From Chaetoderma sp. LZ-2023a (lineage: Eukaryota; Mollusca; Caudofoveata; Chaetodermatida; Chaetodermatidae), in the NCBI GenBank assembly GCA_034401795.1, contig CM067370.1, positions 64,050,809-64,114,808 of the forward strand: 64,000 bases of DNA, read 5' to 3'. A model generated the notes under the pieces. That model saw only the letters and a program-made list of their open reading frames with translations. It did not search any database and was not told the origin of the DNA. Position 1 is the stretch's first letter, and the number at the start of each line of letters is the position of its first letter. This document shows positions 24,884 through 35,905 of this stretch, one piece after another. The position numbers were made by a program, and so were the translations under genes.

Positions 24884-26891
24884 CTCGGTGCACGGGCGGC
24901 TGCCTGGCTGACGGCGGCTGAGGAGCCTGCGCCCCCCTCACTGCTGGCCGAATCGCACGCGGCCGAGGCCGGCGCTGCGACGGCGGCTGGCCTCTGACTT
25001 GGCCAGCACCACCTCGAGCCTGCAGGGGACGATACGCAGGGGCCGCGGCGCGAACGTTAGCACGACGCAGCACCTCAAACTGTTCGCGCAGCGCCCTCTG
25101 GTTATTCACCAGGGTGACCGTCTCCTGGAGGTGGCGACATCCCTCACCTCCAAAAAGACCAGGACCCGTCATAGGCGTACGGAGTAGCCTATTATACAGG
25201 TCCTGAGACGGGCACAGATTGTCCAGGGCAAACGTGCGTCTTGCCCGGACACTCCTGGTCACCGCCCGCGTCATACAGTCCAGCGCCAGGTTAATACCAT
25301 CCTGGATGGTTCGCTGGACCGCGAGCGGGCTTGGCTGGCGCGATGCGGATGCCGTTACTACCCCCTGTAACAGCTGGGAGACATGGGACAGAGCGGCGAT
25401 CGAAGCCCTCCCACTCTCCTCCGCATCACGCAACGCGGTATTCGCCGAACGCAACGCGTTCGCGCACAAGACCCCCGCGTCAGAACGGGAGCCTGGCCGC
25501 GTATCCTCACCCAAAGCCGCGCGGTCATCCACGCTGGGCTTGGGTACCACACCGTACCGCTGGTAGTCCAGGGGCACGATGCGACAACGCCTGGCCACCT
25601 CGCGAGGGGCCTTCGCGAGACGTCCACTCGTGTTAATGGACGACTCCGCCGCCTTGAACATGTCAACGACATGCTCCGCCAGCGGCAGAGAAGGCATAGC
25701 GTTAGCAGTTGGTTTCCCAGCTAACCACGGCGTGTGAACACGGTGGCTAGCCGACTGCTCCACGGGCAGATCAGGCCTAACGCTCACCAACCACTGGCAA
25801 GCGTCATACCAATCCTCCTCCGTGGCTAACTGCGAGCGCTCTACAAGACGGGGTCCTTCGTCTTCCTCCTGAGCGCAAGCAGTAGAGCTTGACGGCGGGT
25901 ACGCTGATACACCTGGCAAGCCAGGGAAAACATGCGGGCCTGACAGCACCGGCATGAGAATATCACTGGTTTGACCAGGAGCAGGCACCGCGGTAGAGCG
26001 CGGGGTATATATAGCCCCACCACGGGCCCGGCCAGCACCAGCTACACGCTCGGCAAGCCGAGGTATGCGGTACCGCTGGCCATCAGCAGCGCCCTGGGCC
26101 ACCACCTGAACCGCGGACCTTACTCCAGGGTGAGTAATACCGTGGAAAAAAGCGCCTGTATTCCCCGCGAGGGGTGCACAAACGTCTTCATCCATGTCCA
26201 CGTCGTCAGACGGCGACCCTAGCAGGTAATCCTCATCACCCTGGTCAGAAAGATTAGACCCCGGGTCAGCAAAGAGAGCTAACCCGGGCTGACCAGGAAC
26301 GGTGCCATAGGAGGTACTGGCCACCGCGGCGTGCGGATACCCCTGGACTGATAAGCAGCCCGCGGGTTCCAGCGACAACCGTCCACGGTCCCCTATCGGC
26401 GCGGCAATAAGCCTGCTGCCAGGGCCGTGGAACGCCCCCTCTAATGGGGCCACCTCTGAATCGTCGGACAACGGAAGCGGACTAAGGAAAATCGATCCAG
26501 AGGCGGGGATTACCTGCTCCGAAGCCGATGATGAGGACAATAAAGGATCTGGTCCAGGAAGCATGCCACGAAGCAACCCTGGAACCAAATCTTTTATTGT
26601 CCTCTTCATCTCTCCCAACATCTCGGTCCGGAAGGTCTCCATATCCACCGCGGACGAGACCTTCCCCTTACCCTTCCTACTTACTACCTCTCGTTTCCGC
26701 TTCTTCTTCTTCTCCTCCTCTACCACCTTGTCCGGCGCCTGTAAGCAGCACAAGAATTCGGACATTAACTCGCCCCCCCAGTGCTTACATATGTCACAAT
26801 TAATCAATGGACCACAAGGGCTACATCGATAACACAGATGCGGCCAGAACTTTACATGCATAAAACGTCCACAGGACGCGCAACCCGGTCC
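24828..26891 (-). CDS. A2a gag-like gene, main exon
   Basis: Starts after acceptor 'cctgtttcag'. The Cys/His finger (PGCASCGRF, PHLCYRCSPCGPL, NCDICKHWGG) reads straight into the body because the G run has 7 bases. The body has a Lys/Glu-rich stretch (VVEEEKKKKRKREVV), a low-complexity middle and the core 'PSLPLAEHVVDMFKAAE', 'RRCRIVPLDYQRYGVV' and 'TGPGLFGGEGCR', with an Arg/Gly tail. With leader exon 27655-27705 this gives an uninterrupted gag of about 700 residues. The frame is also open upstream to a Met at 26957. Confidence 0.8.
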   Translation of the reverse strand, partial: GPGCASCGRFMHVKFWPHLCYRCSPCGPLINCDICKHWGGELMSEFLCCLQAPDKVVEEEKKKKRKREVVSRKGKGKVSSAVDMETFRTEMLGEMKRTIKDLVPGLLRGMLPGPDPLLSSSSASEQVIPASGSIFLSPLPLSDDSEVAPLEGAFHGPGSRLIAAPIGDRGRLSLEPAGCLSVQGYPHAAVASTSYGTVPGQPGLALFADPGSNLSDQGDEDYLLGSPSDDVDMDEDVCAPLAGNTGAFFHGITHPGVRSAVQVVAQGAADGQRYRIPRLAERVAGAGRARGGAIYTPRSTAVPAPGQTSDILMPVLSGPHVFPGLPGVSAYPPSSSTACAQEEDEGPRLVERSQLATEEDWYDACQWLVSVRPDLPVEQSASHRVHTPWLAGKPTANAMPSLPLAEHVVDMFKAAESSINTSGRLAKAPREVARRCRIVPLDYQRYGVVPKPSVDDRAALGEDTRPGSRSDAGVLCANALRSANTALRDAEESGRASIAALSHVSQLLQGVVTASASRQPSPLAVQRTIQDGINLALDCMTRAVTRSVRARRTFALDNLCPSQDLYNRLLRTPMTGPGLFGGEGCRHLQETVTLVNNQRALREQFEVLRRANVRAAAPAYRPLQARGGAGQVRGQPPSQRRPRPRAIRPAVRGAQAPQPPSARQPPVHRGARGAGRGARGSGRGYRS

Positions 26892-27045
26892 CTGAAACAG
26901 GGCAAAGGACAAGGAGTATGAGCAACTAGTTAAGCTTAGAAACTCAATCCAACTCAAAGAGAAGGAAAACGATCATAAAGATCAATATACATCAAAAACC
27001 AGCATAGCGCTTGAATTGCTGATAAATACATAGCCAGGCTGATTA

Positions 27046-27053
27046 TGACGTCA
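27046..27053. promoter_or_regulatory. CRE-like palindrome TGACGTCA in A2a leader
   Basis: Perfect octamer at the same relative place as in A1a and A1b. Function inferred only. Confidence 0.35.
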
Positions 27054-27508
27054 TTAATCCCGTGACAGGAAAAATTCGATCCCAACAAAACATCCAAGTG
27101 CAAGGACGAATTGTATGCTGAATGGATAAGTTGACTACACAACCATCAGATACATATAGATAACTCTTTTCTGGCAAAAATGTTAATTATCTCCCTTTGT
27201 TTGTTTACAATAATTAACATCACCACATTATCAATAACTAGATACCTGACACTTTGTATAGACAAACCATCCAACGTGACGAACCGGAAACTCCACCATC
27301 TGCACGCCTCTTAACTCTCTCCACCTCATGGGGAAGGAATTGGATCAAGAGGGCAAAGTGAGAAGACCTTTATACCAGGCCTCCAACTCACTGGACATAA
27401 TTTTTCATTTGGTTAGATAACCTAACAGTGTTAGTAGGAAATGGAACCATGGTGGAGAGAAAACTAAATCTCTGCTACTGTGATGTCACCATCTAGCGTC
27501 ATACAGAC

Positions 27509-27654
27509 CTGTGGACACAAACAGAAAGAGAAATTAGTCCTAGGTAGCACCGAGTTGATATAACCCAACCAACCCAGGCGCTTATCACGGTAAACGCGAG
27601 TCCCGGAAACACAATACACCGGGAAGAAAACTCGCTAATTTTACTAGAAGTCAC
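27509..27654 (-). other. A2a leader intron segment (146 nt, GT-AG)
   Basis: On the minus strand it begins 'gtgacttctagt' after AATCAG and ends 'gtccacag' before GTCTGTATG. It corresponds to the segment precisely missing from A1a. Confidence 0.55.
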
Positions 27655-27705
27655 CTGATTTAAAGGTCCAACGTCCTCCTGTGGCGAAGTATTCCTTTCC
27701 GCCAT
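27655..27705 (-). CDS. A2a leader exon (putative gag start)
   Basis: MAERNTSPQEDVGPLNQ followed by the donor 'gtgact'. Joining to the gag exon at 26891 keeps frame (LNQ|GPGCASC). Confidence 0.5.
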
Positions 27706-27798
27706 CCAAAAAAGTGACTAACACTCCAAACAAACACCACTTAAACAGTTTAAGAGTACGAAAAAGCTATAGCACAAAAAAACATGTGTGATCTCTCT

Positions 27799-27990
27799 GC
27801 CAATAATCTAGCAAAGAGGAAGTGCTAGTCTGCGCATGCGCGGTGGTGGGGCTGGCATCCGCCGGACTACGCTCTGACTCCCTGCCCAGTAGGGGCACCT
27901 AACTGTTTAAATCTGAGTGTTTATTGAGTGAAAGCCAATATTTAGCAATATCAAAAGTATTAGGGAGGTAAGTATACTCTTGAAGTGAAA
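27799..27990. repeat. A2a right terminal inverted repeat
   Basis: Inverted partner of the left ITR. The end-specific tail is 'cttgaagtgaaa'. Confidence 0.9.
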
Positions 27991-28466
27991 AGATCCGGCA
28001 TGCCGGAATCTTCCATCAGCAGCAAATCTTCCTCCTCTATCGTCGGCTCTTGAGCCAAGGACAGAGAAGGGGCAGGTGCATGACCCTCAGCAGAACTAGC
28101 CGGACCACCTAATGGTTGTCCTGCACCAGCTTGCTTCACCGGGACCGTGGACTGCAACGAGTCAAACATAGCCTTGAACTGGGCCGCCCATACGCCCAGT
28201 GCTGAATCCATCCTCTCATTCAGCCGACCTTCCAGTCCCAGCAACGAAACCTGCTGCAGCTTCACTGCCTTATCCTTCTCGATACGCTCCAGCCTCGCCC
28301 GTCGATCCTTGTCAAACTCCGCCACCAATGCCGACGACCACTTGACGCACACATCACAAGGGCTCCCGACCTTACACTTAGCGCACGCCACACAGTGATG
28401 ACCCAGGTACTTCTGTTTCATGAACCTGTTGCACTTTCGGCACAACGTGTCCGAGTTCTTCGGTTT
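27991..28466 (-). pseudogene. B1 gag, upstream part with Cys/His finger (truncated by A2a)
   Basis: Starts after acceptor 'gtgttcgcag'. The finger is C-x2-C-x10-H-x-C-x2-C-x2-C-x5-C-x2-C (CRKCNRF, GHHCVACAKCKVGSPCDVC), the same spacing as in family A. A likely coiled stretch follows (EFDKDRRARLERIEKDKAVK), then 'EEEDLLLMEDSGMPDL', after which A2a interrupts. The B2 copy shows the natural continuation. This part is otherwise open and undamaged. Confidence 0.8.
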
Positions 28467-29117
28467 CTGCGAACACAGAGAAGAATTAAAACGCTGCACA
28501 TGACAACCAATGACGAGCAATACGCACAATAGACTTGCTAGTTAAGATTTCTTAAACACATTAACTTTCTCTCAATTTAATGATAACAAGTCTTAGGCAG
28601 GAAATATTTGAAACTTTTTTGAGTGAAAATTTTTTTAAAAACACAACTCAGCCTTTAACTAACGTTAAATAACCAAGAATAACTCGCCGATCACTACAAA
28701 CACCCTCGACAACTAAGCGAGAGCTAAAATCGGCGACAACAGAGTGCCTGGATACACCAAGCCAAGAACGACATAAATCATGGGCGCCGCCATCTTGGCC
28801 AAGGACGCATCCATCTTAGAGGAACCGAGTCGCAAGAGAAAATTAACCGAGTACCCGAATTAAAACTAAAAGTCAACGGGTACAGAAGCGACTCCAACAA
28901 TGGCTATCATTATAAAAAATGTGCCAATTTAAGGAAATTTCAAACAGTCATTATGGCACGAATGTATAAATTCTAGATTGATACAACCTGCCCCTGTGAT
29001 GATTTCCCCAGTTCCTCCATGAATCCAACGATGGTTTTCCGAAAAAAACACGCTAAAACTGCTTATTCAATTAATAAGAGAGCACTAAATACACGCGACT
29101 TTTCAACAGCGCAAAAT
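28467..29117 (-). other. B1 leader / intron region
   Basis: Upstream of the gag acceptor. It contains 'aagatggatgcg' and 'aagatggcggcgcc' (minus strand), possible start codons of a leader exon, but the donor could not be fixed. B2 has the same layout at about 35998-36619. Confidence 0.4.
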
Positions 29118-29290
29118 AGACGAATCTGACTGTGATTGGGAATTGACTCGGTACCTGCGGCTATGGTATTCCCGGACACAGTATGGGCAGGACCAGGAGA
29201 GTGCGGAGTTTTAATTGTTTATTTTGAGCTAGACTAGATAATAGACATTATCATAATAGTACATCTGGTAAGTATTATTCGAAGTAGAAT
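29118..29290. repeat. B1 right terminal inverted repeat
   Basis: Inverted partner of 15574-15731, ending 'attattcgaagtagaat'. This tail is complementary to the second half of the B1 ICR. Confidence 0.9.
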
Positions 29291-29907
29291 AGTGGCTCAT
29301 CTCGCTTAATTTCAAACCCAGCATATCTCCAGTGGTTTTCTGTCAGGTCGCTCCACCCACCATCAGACTAATAGTATTTCAAACAATTTGAGGTATACTT
29401 CATTACTCACTACTTCCTGGTCGCAATCATGGCTAGAGGAAGTCCAGGGATGCTAGGACTGCTTACCATGAGAGTAATAGCAGAGTTCGGGGAGCAATGT
29501 TGCGGAGTAATACTTGTCATTTTTTAATAAGATTACACAAAGATAGCGTGACCAGCATGCTCAATAAATATTTCTGAAATGAGTTTGACTTTTATTAGAT
29601 AATCCTGACGGTAATGTTAGACATAATAGGAGTTAATTCCCACAGCGACACGTGCAATAGGGACAATTCCCATACAACATTTAGGATATTCAGAAAAGGA
29701 ACAACCTTTCACAATAGAAGACAGGCAGGAACCCAGTTACATAAGGCTTAGGTTGTGTCTGAGTCAATAATTGACAGTAATATATTATTTTCAACATGCA
29801 TGTGAGTCTGCCTTGTATAAGGTTCTATAAGGCAGATCATGCTGTGATGGTAATGTGGATCAGGATAACAGATAAGGACATAATATGGTGACTAAGAGAG
29901 CACTTAC
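29291..29907. other. Intron segment, nothing recognised
   Basis: AT-rich intronic DNA between B1 and the exon at 29908. No repeat family or coding signal identified. Confidence 0.5.
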
Positions 29908-29979
29908 AATACATGATTTAACACAGAGCAGTTTTTCATATGGGGTCACCAACTCATCTAGGCTTGATAATTCAGCTAC
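29908..29979 (-). CDS. Host VPS9-domain gene exon
   Basis: Acceptor 'tttgtatttatag' and donor 'gtaagtgc' bound a 72-nt exon, phase 0 on both sides, reading VAELSSLDELVTP and YEKLLCVKSCI. The pattern 'A..L..L....P..KL.C' is typical of the middle of VPS9 domains, right after 'LGV....PLPNA' of the previous exon. VPS9 domains act as GDP/GTP exchange factors for Rab5-class GTPases on endosomes. The exon is an island between DIRS B1/A2a on one side and LINE/B2 on the other. Confidence 0.75.
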
Positions 29980-30459
29980 CTATAAATACAAACAGGAAAC
30001 AGATTAGTGAAAAATAAATATAAAATAAAGAAGTTATAACATATAGAGATTATGGATGCAAGCTCAAATAAAAAATAATTCGCACGATATCCAGAATGTT
30101 CTTCAACTTGTGAGTGATTTCTAAATTTAAGGGTTGGTCCCCTTCTCAAAACATCTAGGTGGGGCTGGTGGGGTAAACTGATAATTAACCTCCAGTACGA
30201 TTTCGAGAGCTACTCCTAGAATATCACCATCAAGCGCTATCAAGATTCATTCATAAATAATAGTGGAGTGTGAATTGATTTTAAAACTTAAGGGTGGAGC
30301 ACCGTTCTATAATACCAAAACACTAAGAATGAAAAACAAACTGAACTAGGAAAGAACTGTAACCAGATCTAGATGGCATCAACAATCATATAATATAATG
30401 TATGATTACTGTATTCTGTGGCTGTAGTAGTAGAAACAACGTACAAGTGTTTTGTAAGA
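29980..30459. other. Intron segment, nothing recognised
   Basis: AT-rich, no coding or repeat signal identified. Confidence 0.4.
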
Positions 30460-31170
30460 AATTACCAACTGGTTTGCAATTAACAAATTATCACTAAATG
30501 TTGACAAAACAAATTATGTTATTTAACAAATTTGACATTAAAGAGAGGACACTCCAAAAATCTATATAAATAAAAAAGAAATTGAGGAAGCCCCATTTGC
30601 CAAACTTTTGGGAGACTATTTAGACAAACATTTGACCTGGGATAAACAAATTGAGATAGTAACAGCAAAAGTAGCAAAGGGCATAGGTGTCATACAAAGA
30701 CTAAAACCATATACGACACCAAATACTATTAAATCACAATACAGCACCCTTGTTCTCCCACACCTCACTTACTGCAACGCTATCTGGAGCAATATGCACA
30801 AGAGTAATCTAACCAAGCTTAAGTCTTAAAAAAGGAGTAAAACTTTTTTCTAAACCAGCAGGGGGGCCAGAATACATTCCAATCCGAAAATTTTTTAAAA
30901 CTCATTGACATAGGCAAACTACAAATGTACACCATTGTTAAAGATTATCACCCAAAAACATTGATACAATCCATCGTCTGCAACTTCACACTCAACACTG
31001 ATATCCATAAACATTACACTAGGGCCAAACATAATCTACACAACCAGGTTATGAGAACAGAAACAGGAAACCGATGAATCACAATAGCCGCCACAAAACT
31101 ATGGAACAGCACCAGTACAAAAATTCCTAAATCAGAAAAGATTTAAGAAAATTGCCAGAGAATCTATATT
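30460..31170 (+). pseudogene. Non-LTR retrotransposon (LINE) reverse transcriptase C-terminal fragment
   Basis: Read on the plus strand: 'NWFAINKLSLNVDKTNYV' (30466), then 'LLGDYLDKHLTWDKQIE' (30605), 'IGVIQRLKPY' and 'LPHLTYCNAIWSN', the usual thumb and C-terminal motifs of LINE reverse transcriptases. After a stop at ~30829 further pieces appear ('IGKLQMYTIVKDYHPK' near 30915, 'AATKLWNSTST' near 31090). The catalytic YADD part is absent, and stops and shifts are present. It is a dead 3' remnant on the strand opposite to the host gene. The clade cannot be settled from this fragment. Confidence 0.7.
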
Positions 31171-31275
31171 GGACAGGTATTAAATCAATACAACTTATGC
31201 ATCTGATTGATATAGATTATCTGTTAATTTATAATATTTAATACAAACATGAGATAAATCACACTGCAATCACCG

Positions 31276-31279
31276 CCAT

Positions 31280-31335
<56 letters not shown>

Positions 31336-31342
31336 TTACTAT

Positions 31343-31399
<57 letters not shown>

Positions 31400-31400
31400 A
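31276..31400. repeat. (ACT)n trinucleotide microsatellite
   Basis: About 40 units of 'act' (tac/cta) with a few 'att' and 'acc' variants. The open frames across it are by-products of the repeat. Confidence 0.95.
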
Positions 31401-31624
31401 CCACTAACACCTAGTAATACTACCAACACCACCATCACCACCACTACTACTATATTCAGACATGTCGGGTGAACCACCATACACCAATATAACAATCTAA
31501 CATAATCTGTGATAAGTTTCATTCAAATTCTCTATCTGCAGTGATGAGCTTTTCTCTTCCCTCCCCATCCCACCTCCGTACCATATCAATAGTAAACCAT
31601 TTAAACCAACATAGAATACCACAA

Positions 31625-31790
31625 TGATGTGTTAGTATATGCACATGTGTATGCGTGCATGAGTGTGTATACATGTATGCATGTTTGTACACGTATAAAG
31701 TGAACTGGTGTGTATGTATGCATTTGCATATGTTGGAATAGGTGTGTGTGCGTGCGTATGTGCATGCGTGCGTGCGTGTGTACCTGTGAA
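31625..31790. repeat. TG/CATG-rich simple sequence
   Basis: Runs of 'tgtgtatacatgtatgcatg' type and 'gtgcgtgcgtatgtgc'. Related TG/TA-rich sequence resumes on the far side of B2 (36794-36960), so B2 was inserted into this tract. Confidence 0.85.
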
Positions 31791-31988
31791 TCAAAAACCC
31801 ATCCGCTTTTGTTTCTACGAGAATTCTTAATACTTACCAGATGTACTATTATGATAATGTCTATTATCTAGTCTAGCTCAAAATAAACAATTAAAACTCC
31901 GCACTCTCCTGGTCCTGCCCATACTGTGTCTGGGAATTACCATAGCCCCAGGTACCGAGTCAATTCCCAATCACAGTCAGATTCATCT
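31791..31988. repeat. B2 left terminal inverted repeat
   Basis: Same as the B1 left ITR with scattered changes. Partner 36620-36793. Confidence 0.9.
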
Positions 31989-32056
31989 TATATTTGCCTT
32001 GACAAACAGCGAAAGCAGCTCAGCCTCACCTCAGCGGGGCGGCTGAGGTAGGGCCA

Positions 32057-32155
32057 TAGTACATCTGGTAAGTATTAAGAATTCTCGTAGAAACAAAAGC
32101 GGATGCTTTTTTGATTCTACTTAAAATAATACTTACCAGATGTACTATATGATAA
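32057..32155. repeat. B2 internal complementary region
   Basis: Same layout as the B1 ICR. The second half reads 'ctacttaaaataatactt', against the element's own right end 'aagtattaatcgaagtag'; the mismatches indicate decay. Confidence 0.85.
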
Positions 32156-32768
32156 ACTCCGGATTTCAACAGCCAAGAAATACCAGTGGGAGGAGGTGAG
32201 GCTCGAACCAGCACTCATCAACCATCCAACAGAGAAGGTTGTGAAGAGACTAGAACCCTGGCATACGCTTGGGTTCTGCCATCTGACTCATAGAATGCTA
32301 AACTTCCATGGTATAGACCACGCTTCCTCCCCCCCCCCCTCTTTTGCCCGCACAAAATCCAGAGGGCTGTCGAAAAAAGGGGATGCAACACCCACCAGAC
32401 CTGTGTCAGCCCCAAGTCTCAGCTAGGGCAATCCTGTAGAGTGCAAAGAAGCTACTACAACTTCTAATTTTGAAAAAATATCAGTATATGGATTAAGTTT
32501 TCAAATTGGAGTCTAACGTCTGTTTGAGAGGATAAGTATACTCTTACACCAGACTATTTACCTAAGCAGTCTGGTATTTCGACTAAGTAAATTATTATTA
32601 TTAGTCACCAAATTAATGTAAGCACTCACCATTTTGAGCGCGTGTTCTTTCTTGATCATCCCAGGAGCTCGGCCCAATCCACGGTCGTTCACTGGTCATG
32701 TGCATGGCTCTTGCTCAGTGCAGGAGGAAGTAACTTGCGATGTTTGTGAAATAGTGGTCGGATGTGGC

Positions 32769-33793
32769 TTAACTAAGGTTCGACAAATTGGCGACGGCTA
32801 CCGGATTAAGTGCGCTGGAGATGTCGCGAAGGTAGAAATCAGTAAATGACGACTCGGCATGCCATTGTGCTACAGACATCACCTCCTCTAATGATGCTAA
32901 TGCTCGACCCTGATGGGCATTCGCACGATCAATCTGCTTTCCTGTAGCAATTTTATGCGACATCTGAATGGTATCAACTATTCAACGACAAATAGTATCT
33001 TTCGAGGCACGCAAATGAGGAGCTTTGAGAGATAACCACAGAGATTTCGCGTCATCTCTCCACTCCTCAGTACGTTTTAATACATTTTCAGACATCTGAC
33101 AGGACACCAAGCAGAAGAGTTTGGGTCATGTCAAACTAAACGTGGCAAATTGATCGGGTGACCTGGATATTTAAGTGACTGATTCTTTGCCAGGAAACAA
33201 AGACGTGGAAGTAGTCTTAAACCTTCACCCGTGACGACAAAACGGTCTTGCTCGGCAGATAGCGCATGAATCTCTCTTCTCCTTCTCGCCGATGCTGCTG
33301 CAACCAAGAAAACTGATTTAATAGTTAACAGTTTAATATCTATAGATCTAATCGGTTCAAAGGGAGCATGCCCTAAAACCTGTAGAACAAGAGATAGATT
33401 CCATGCTGGGATAGGAATTGGCTGTCTAGGTCGCAGATTGCTCTTTCCTTTAATAACTTCATTCAAAGTGTCATTCTCCACTCCTTCAATGGCCAGACTG
33501 GGAACGACTGAAACTAATGCAGACTTATATGCTGCTAGGGTTGAAGGTACAAGGTTTTCAACTTCGTATAAATGACAGATAAAATCTGCTACATGTTGAA
33601 CAGATGCAGAAAAGGGATCAATATCTCTTCCCTGACACCATTTTGCAAATTTGTTGATTTTATAATTATATGTTTTGGTGGTTGACCCTCTTCTGGCTGA
33701 AGCGACAAACTTCGCTGCTTGCTCAGAAAAGCCACCCTCAATTGCACGCTGCTTGACAACATCCATGCAGTCAATTTGAACATTTCCGGTCAT
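32769..33793 (-). pseudogene. B2 tyrosine recombinase, broken
   Basis: 33793-33131 gives the core-binding part and the first catalytic Arg region (here 'SARRRREIHALS'). A frame break near 33070-33130 follows. 32963-32769 gives 'NAHQGRALASLEEV', 'QWHAESS' and 'FTDFYLRD'. The HxxR motif reads HQGR, and the segment after it has lost residues relative to B1 ('AASSALYNGVSLEQV'). Not functional as it stands. Confidence 0.8.
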
Positions 33794-34481
33794 GAAGGTA
33801 CAGACCCTTGTTCTGAGTGATTAGATCCCTTCGGTCTGGAAGAGGGATTGGATTGCAGACCAGAAGGTCCAGCAGATCCGTAAACCATGATAGGCCTGGC
33901 CAATGAGGGCCGATCAGTAGTACTTGGCATACTCCCTCTCTTATCTTTGCCAGAATTTTCGGGATGAGAATCGTTGGAGGATACGCATACGCGTACATTC
34001 CTTTCCAACTTATTGCCAGTGCGTCTACTGCCAAGGCTAGCGGGTCCGGGATCGGTGACACGTATGTGACCATTTTTGCATTTAGTTTCCTCGCAAACAG
34101 ATCCACATTTGGTTTGCGCCAATGTTTGAATAGAACCTCCGCTACCGATTGCTTGAGCTGCCATTCCGTCGGATGACAAACCATCCTTCGACTGAGCGCA
34201 TCTGCTAAGATGTTCAGTCTTCCTGGAATGTGTGCTGCCCGAAGAATAATATTCCTCTCTTGGCACCATAGCAGAAGGTTCCAAATCATCATGCACAACT
34301 CTGGTGACCTCGTCCCAGCTTGGCGGTTCAAATAAGACACCACTGTTGAGTTGTCTGTCCTTAATAGGACAATCTTGTCTCGGATTAAATTCTCGAATTT
34401 TCGAAGTGCTAATACAACCGCTAATAATTCGAGAACATTGATATGTTTCTGCGCATTGGTCCGATCCCATTTCCCTGGCAC
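33771..34481 (-). pseudogene. B2 RNase H and methyltransferase-like remnant (RT palm deleted)
   Basis: Reads from 'WDRTNAQKHINVLELLAVV' through 'TDNSTVVSYLNRQAG', 'NILADALSRR', 'VDLFARKLNAK' and 'YAYPPTILIPKIL'. The TDAS motif and everything before it (all RT motifs including YIDD) are missing. The frame meets the gag frame at the deletion point near 34500. Confidence 0.8.
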
Positions 34482-34494
34482 TGATCAATTGTTC

Positions 34495-35905
34495 AATACC
34501 GCCACCCTTCCTATCCTCCTCATACGGCCTCTTATTAGAGGACTTGTATGAGGAAGAATGACCAGGACCGTGTGAACCGGATGCCCGATGAGTATCACGG
34601 CCAGAAGGACAGAAGGCTGATCTTTGGCGCTGCCTCTGCTGCTCCTGTCGGTGCTGCTTGTAGGACTGCTGCGGCCGAGTCCTTTTCGTCGACTTCCATG
34701 ACTTGCCGACTTCTTGTTCCGCAACCATTGATGCGACCTTGGATAAGGCTTGCCGTGCCGAGCCGTCGAACAAGCCTGGACCTATGAATGGCGCGGAAGA
34801 CAACGCAGCCCTCATTTCAGGTCCTGGTTCTACAAAATCGAGAACCATTCTCTGTCGCTCAGCCAATGATCTCGTGATCACCCTGGCCAGGCAATCTTGA
34901 GATAGGCGCATGGTGTCCCGGATAATTCCGGGAGCAGCCTCTGGCACTATCCCACCTTCCGCCACACAGGTCAGCATACCCTGCAGGACGGTACAGCCGT
35001 GCGAAAGCGCCGCGATGGCAGCTCTCGCCGCATCCTCAATGAGGGTCAACTCATTGAAAGGATCTTTATTTGTCTGCGAAACTAACGGACGAGAATGCCC
35101 CTTAGCTTTGCCAGCCAATGGCCTATACAGTGCCTCTGCCCCCGAGGGAAAGCCGTGGGACTCGGGCATACTGATGATAGGCTTGTTCCGGAAAACGGAC
35201 CCTACTCCTAATCCATTTCAGGGCCTTCAGAAGCGTAAAGTCCGGCTGGACCATCCAACATGTCAGAGGTCAACGTATCCAAAGGCAGAGCAGGCATGGC
35301 AGAAGAGCCACTGGACAGAGCGCTAGCCGCTCGCTCTGACATCCGCTCCATTGCCGGATCATGCCGAGATCCTTGATCCGATGCCAACCCTAGACGGCCG
35401 GACATCCATTCAAGGACCTGCATCCATTCAGCCTCAGTGGAGAAGGACGACTCATCCAACAAGGGACTGCCGTTCTCATCTTCTTTCTCGCCCTTGGACG
35501 AGACAGACACCAACGACCCTTGCTGAGGACTGCGAACTTGCTTACTAGTGTAAACAACGCCCACAGACCATGCACTCGCGGCTCCCGTATCCAATGATTC
35601 GCCGGACACGGACTCACTGAAATCCATCGGCTCCAGCACGGGAGCCGGGATCACAGCAGCATTACTCACGGTGGCCAATGGAAATCCAATAGAACCCGTA
35701 ACCACCGGCGCCAGGATGCAGTTAAACACGACTCCAACGGCAGCACGGGCTGAACAAAATCCGGATGGAAGATGGCCGACGGAACGTCAACATCACCACC
35801 CGGCTGGCAACCCCGTACATAACCCGAATGAGAAGCTTGGGATGTACCATGTACAGCCATCGCAGAAAGATCCGGCATGCCGGAATCTTCCAGGAGCAAA
35901 AGCAC
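34495..35905 (-). pseudogene. B2 gag remnant
   Basis: Contains 'EDSGMPDLSAMAVHG', 'GGDVDVPSAIFHPDFVQP', 'PLAGKAKGHSRPLVSQTNKD' and 'PFIGPGLFDGSARQ', then 'KKRPYEEDRKGGG', where the deletion joins RNase H sequence. Several frame changes occur (near 35210 and 35700). The finger-coding part is deleted just upstream (about 35970). It shows the uninterrupted order of the site where A2a entered B1 ('gcagaaagatccggcatgcc' near 35866). Confidence 0.75.

Larger units (their letters stand above)
20941..27990 (-). mobile_element. DIRS1-type retrotransposon, family A copy A2a (nested in B1)
   Basis: 7,050 bp, left end 'taaacgaaatctagg', right end 'cttgaagtgaaa'. The gag finger and body are in one frame, RT and recombinase are open, and the leader intron is present. 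It is the most complete-looking copy in the window. It is inserted in sense orientation into B1 gag. The flanks read 'cattgaa' and 'agatccggcatgcc'; the related B2 sequence runs 'cagaaagatccggcatgcc' uninterrupted. Confidence 0.95.
15535..29290 (-). mobile_element. DIRS1-type retrotransposon, family B copy B1, split by nested A2a
   Basis: Left part 15535-20940, right part 27991-29290, together about 6.7 kb. The ends are 'tcaaaaaagcatccgc' and 'ttcgaagtagaat'. The two halves belong together because the ICR at 15800 is complementary to both the left end and the right end 13 kb away, and because gag reads up to one edge of A2a and resumes at the other. RT and recombinase frames are open; gag is destroyed by A2a and by a small frame change near 20250. 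Family B is clearly distinct from A in protein and ITR sequence but has the same gene order. Confidence 0.9.

Noticed and set aside
31259-31522. Open frame rich in Val/Ile on the minus strand
   Set aside because: It is the translation of the (ACT)n microsatellite.
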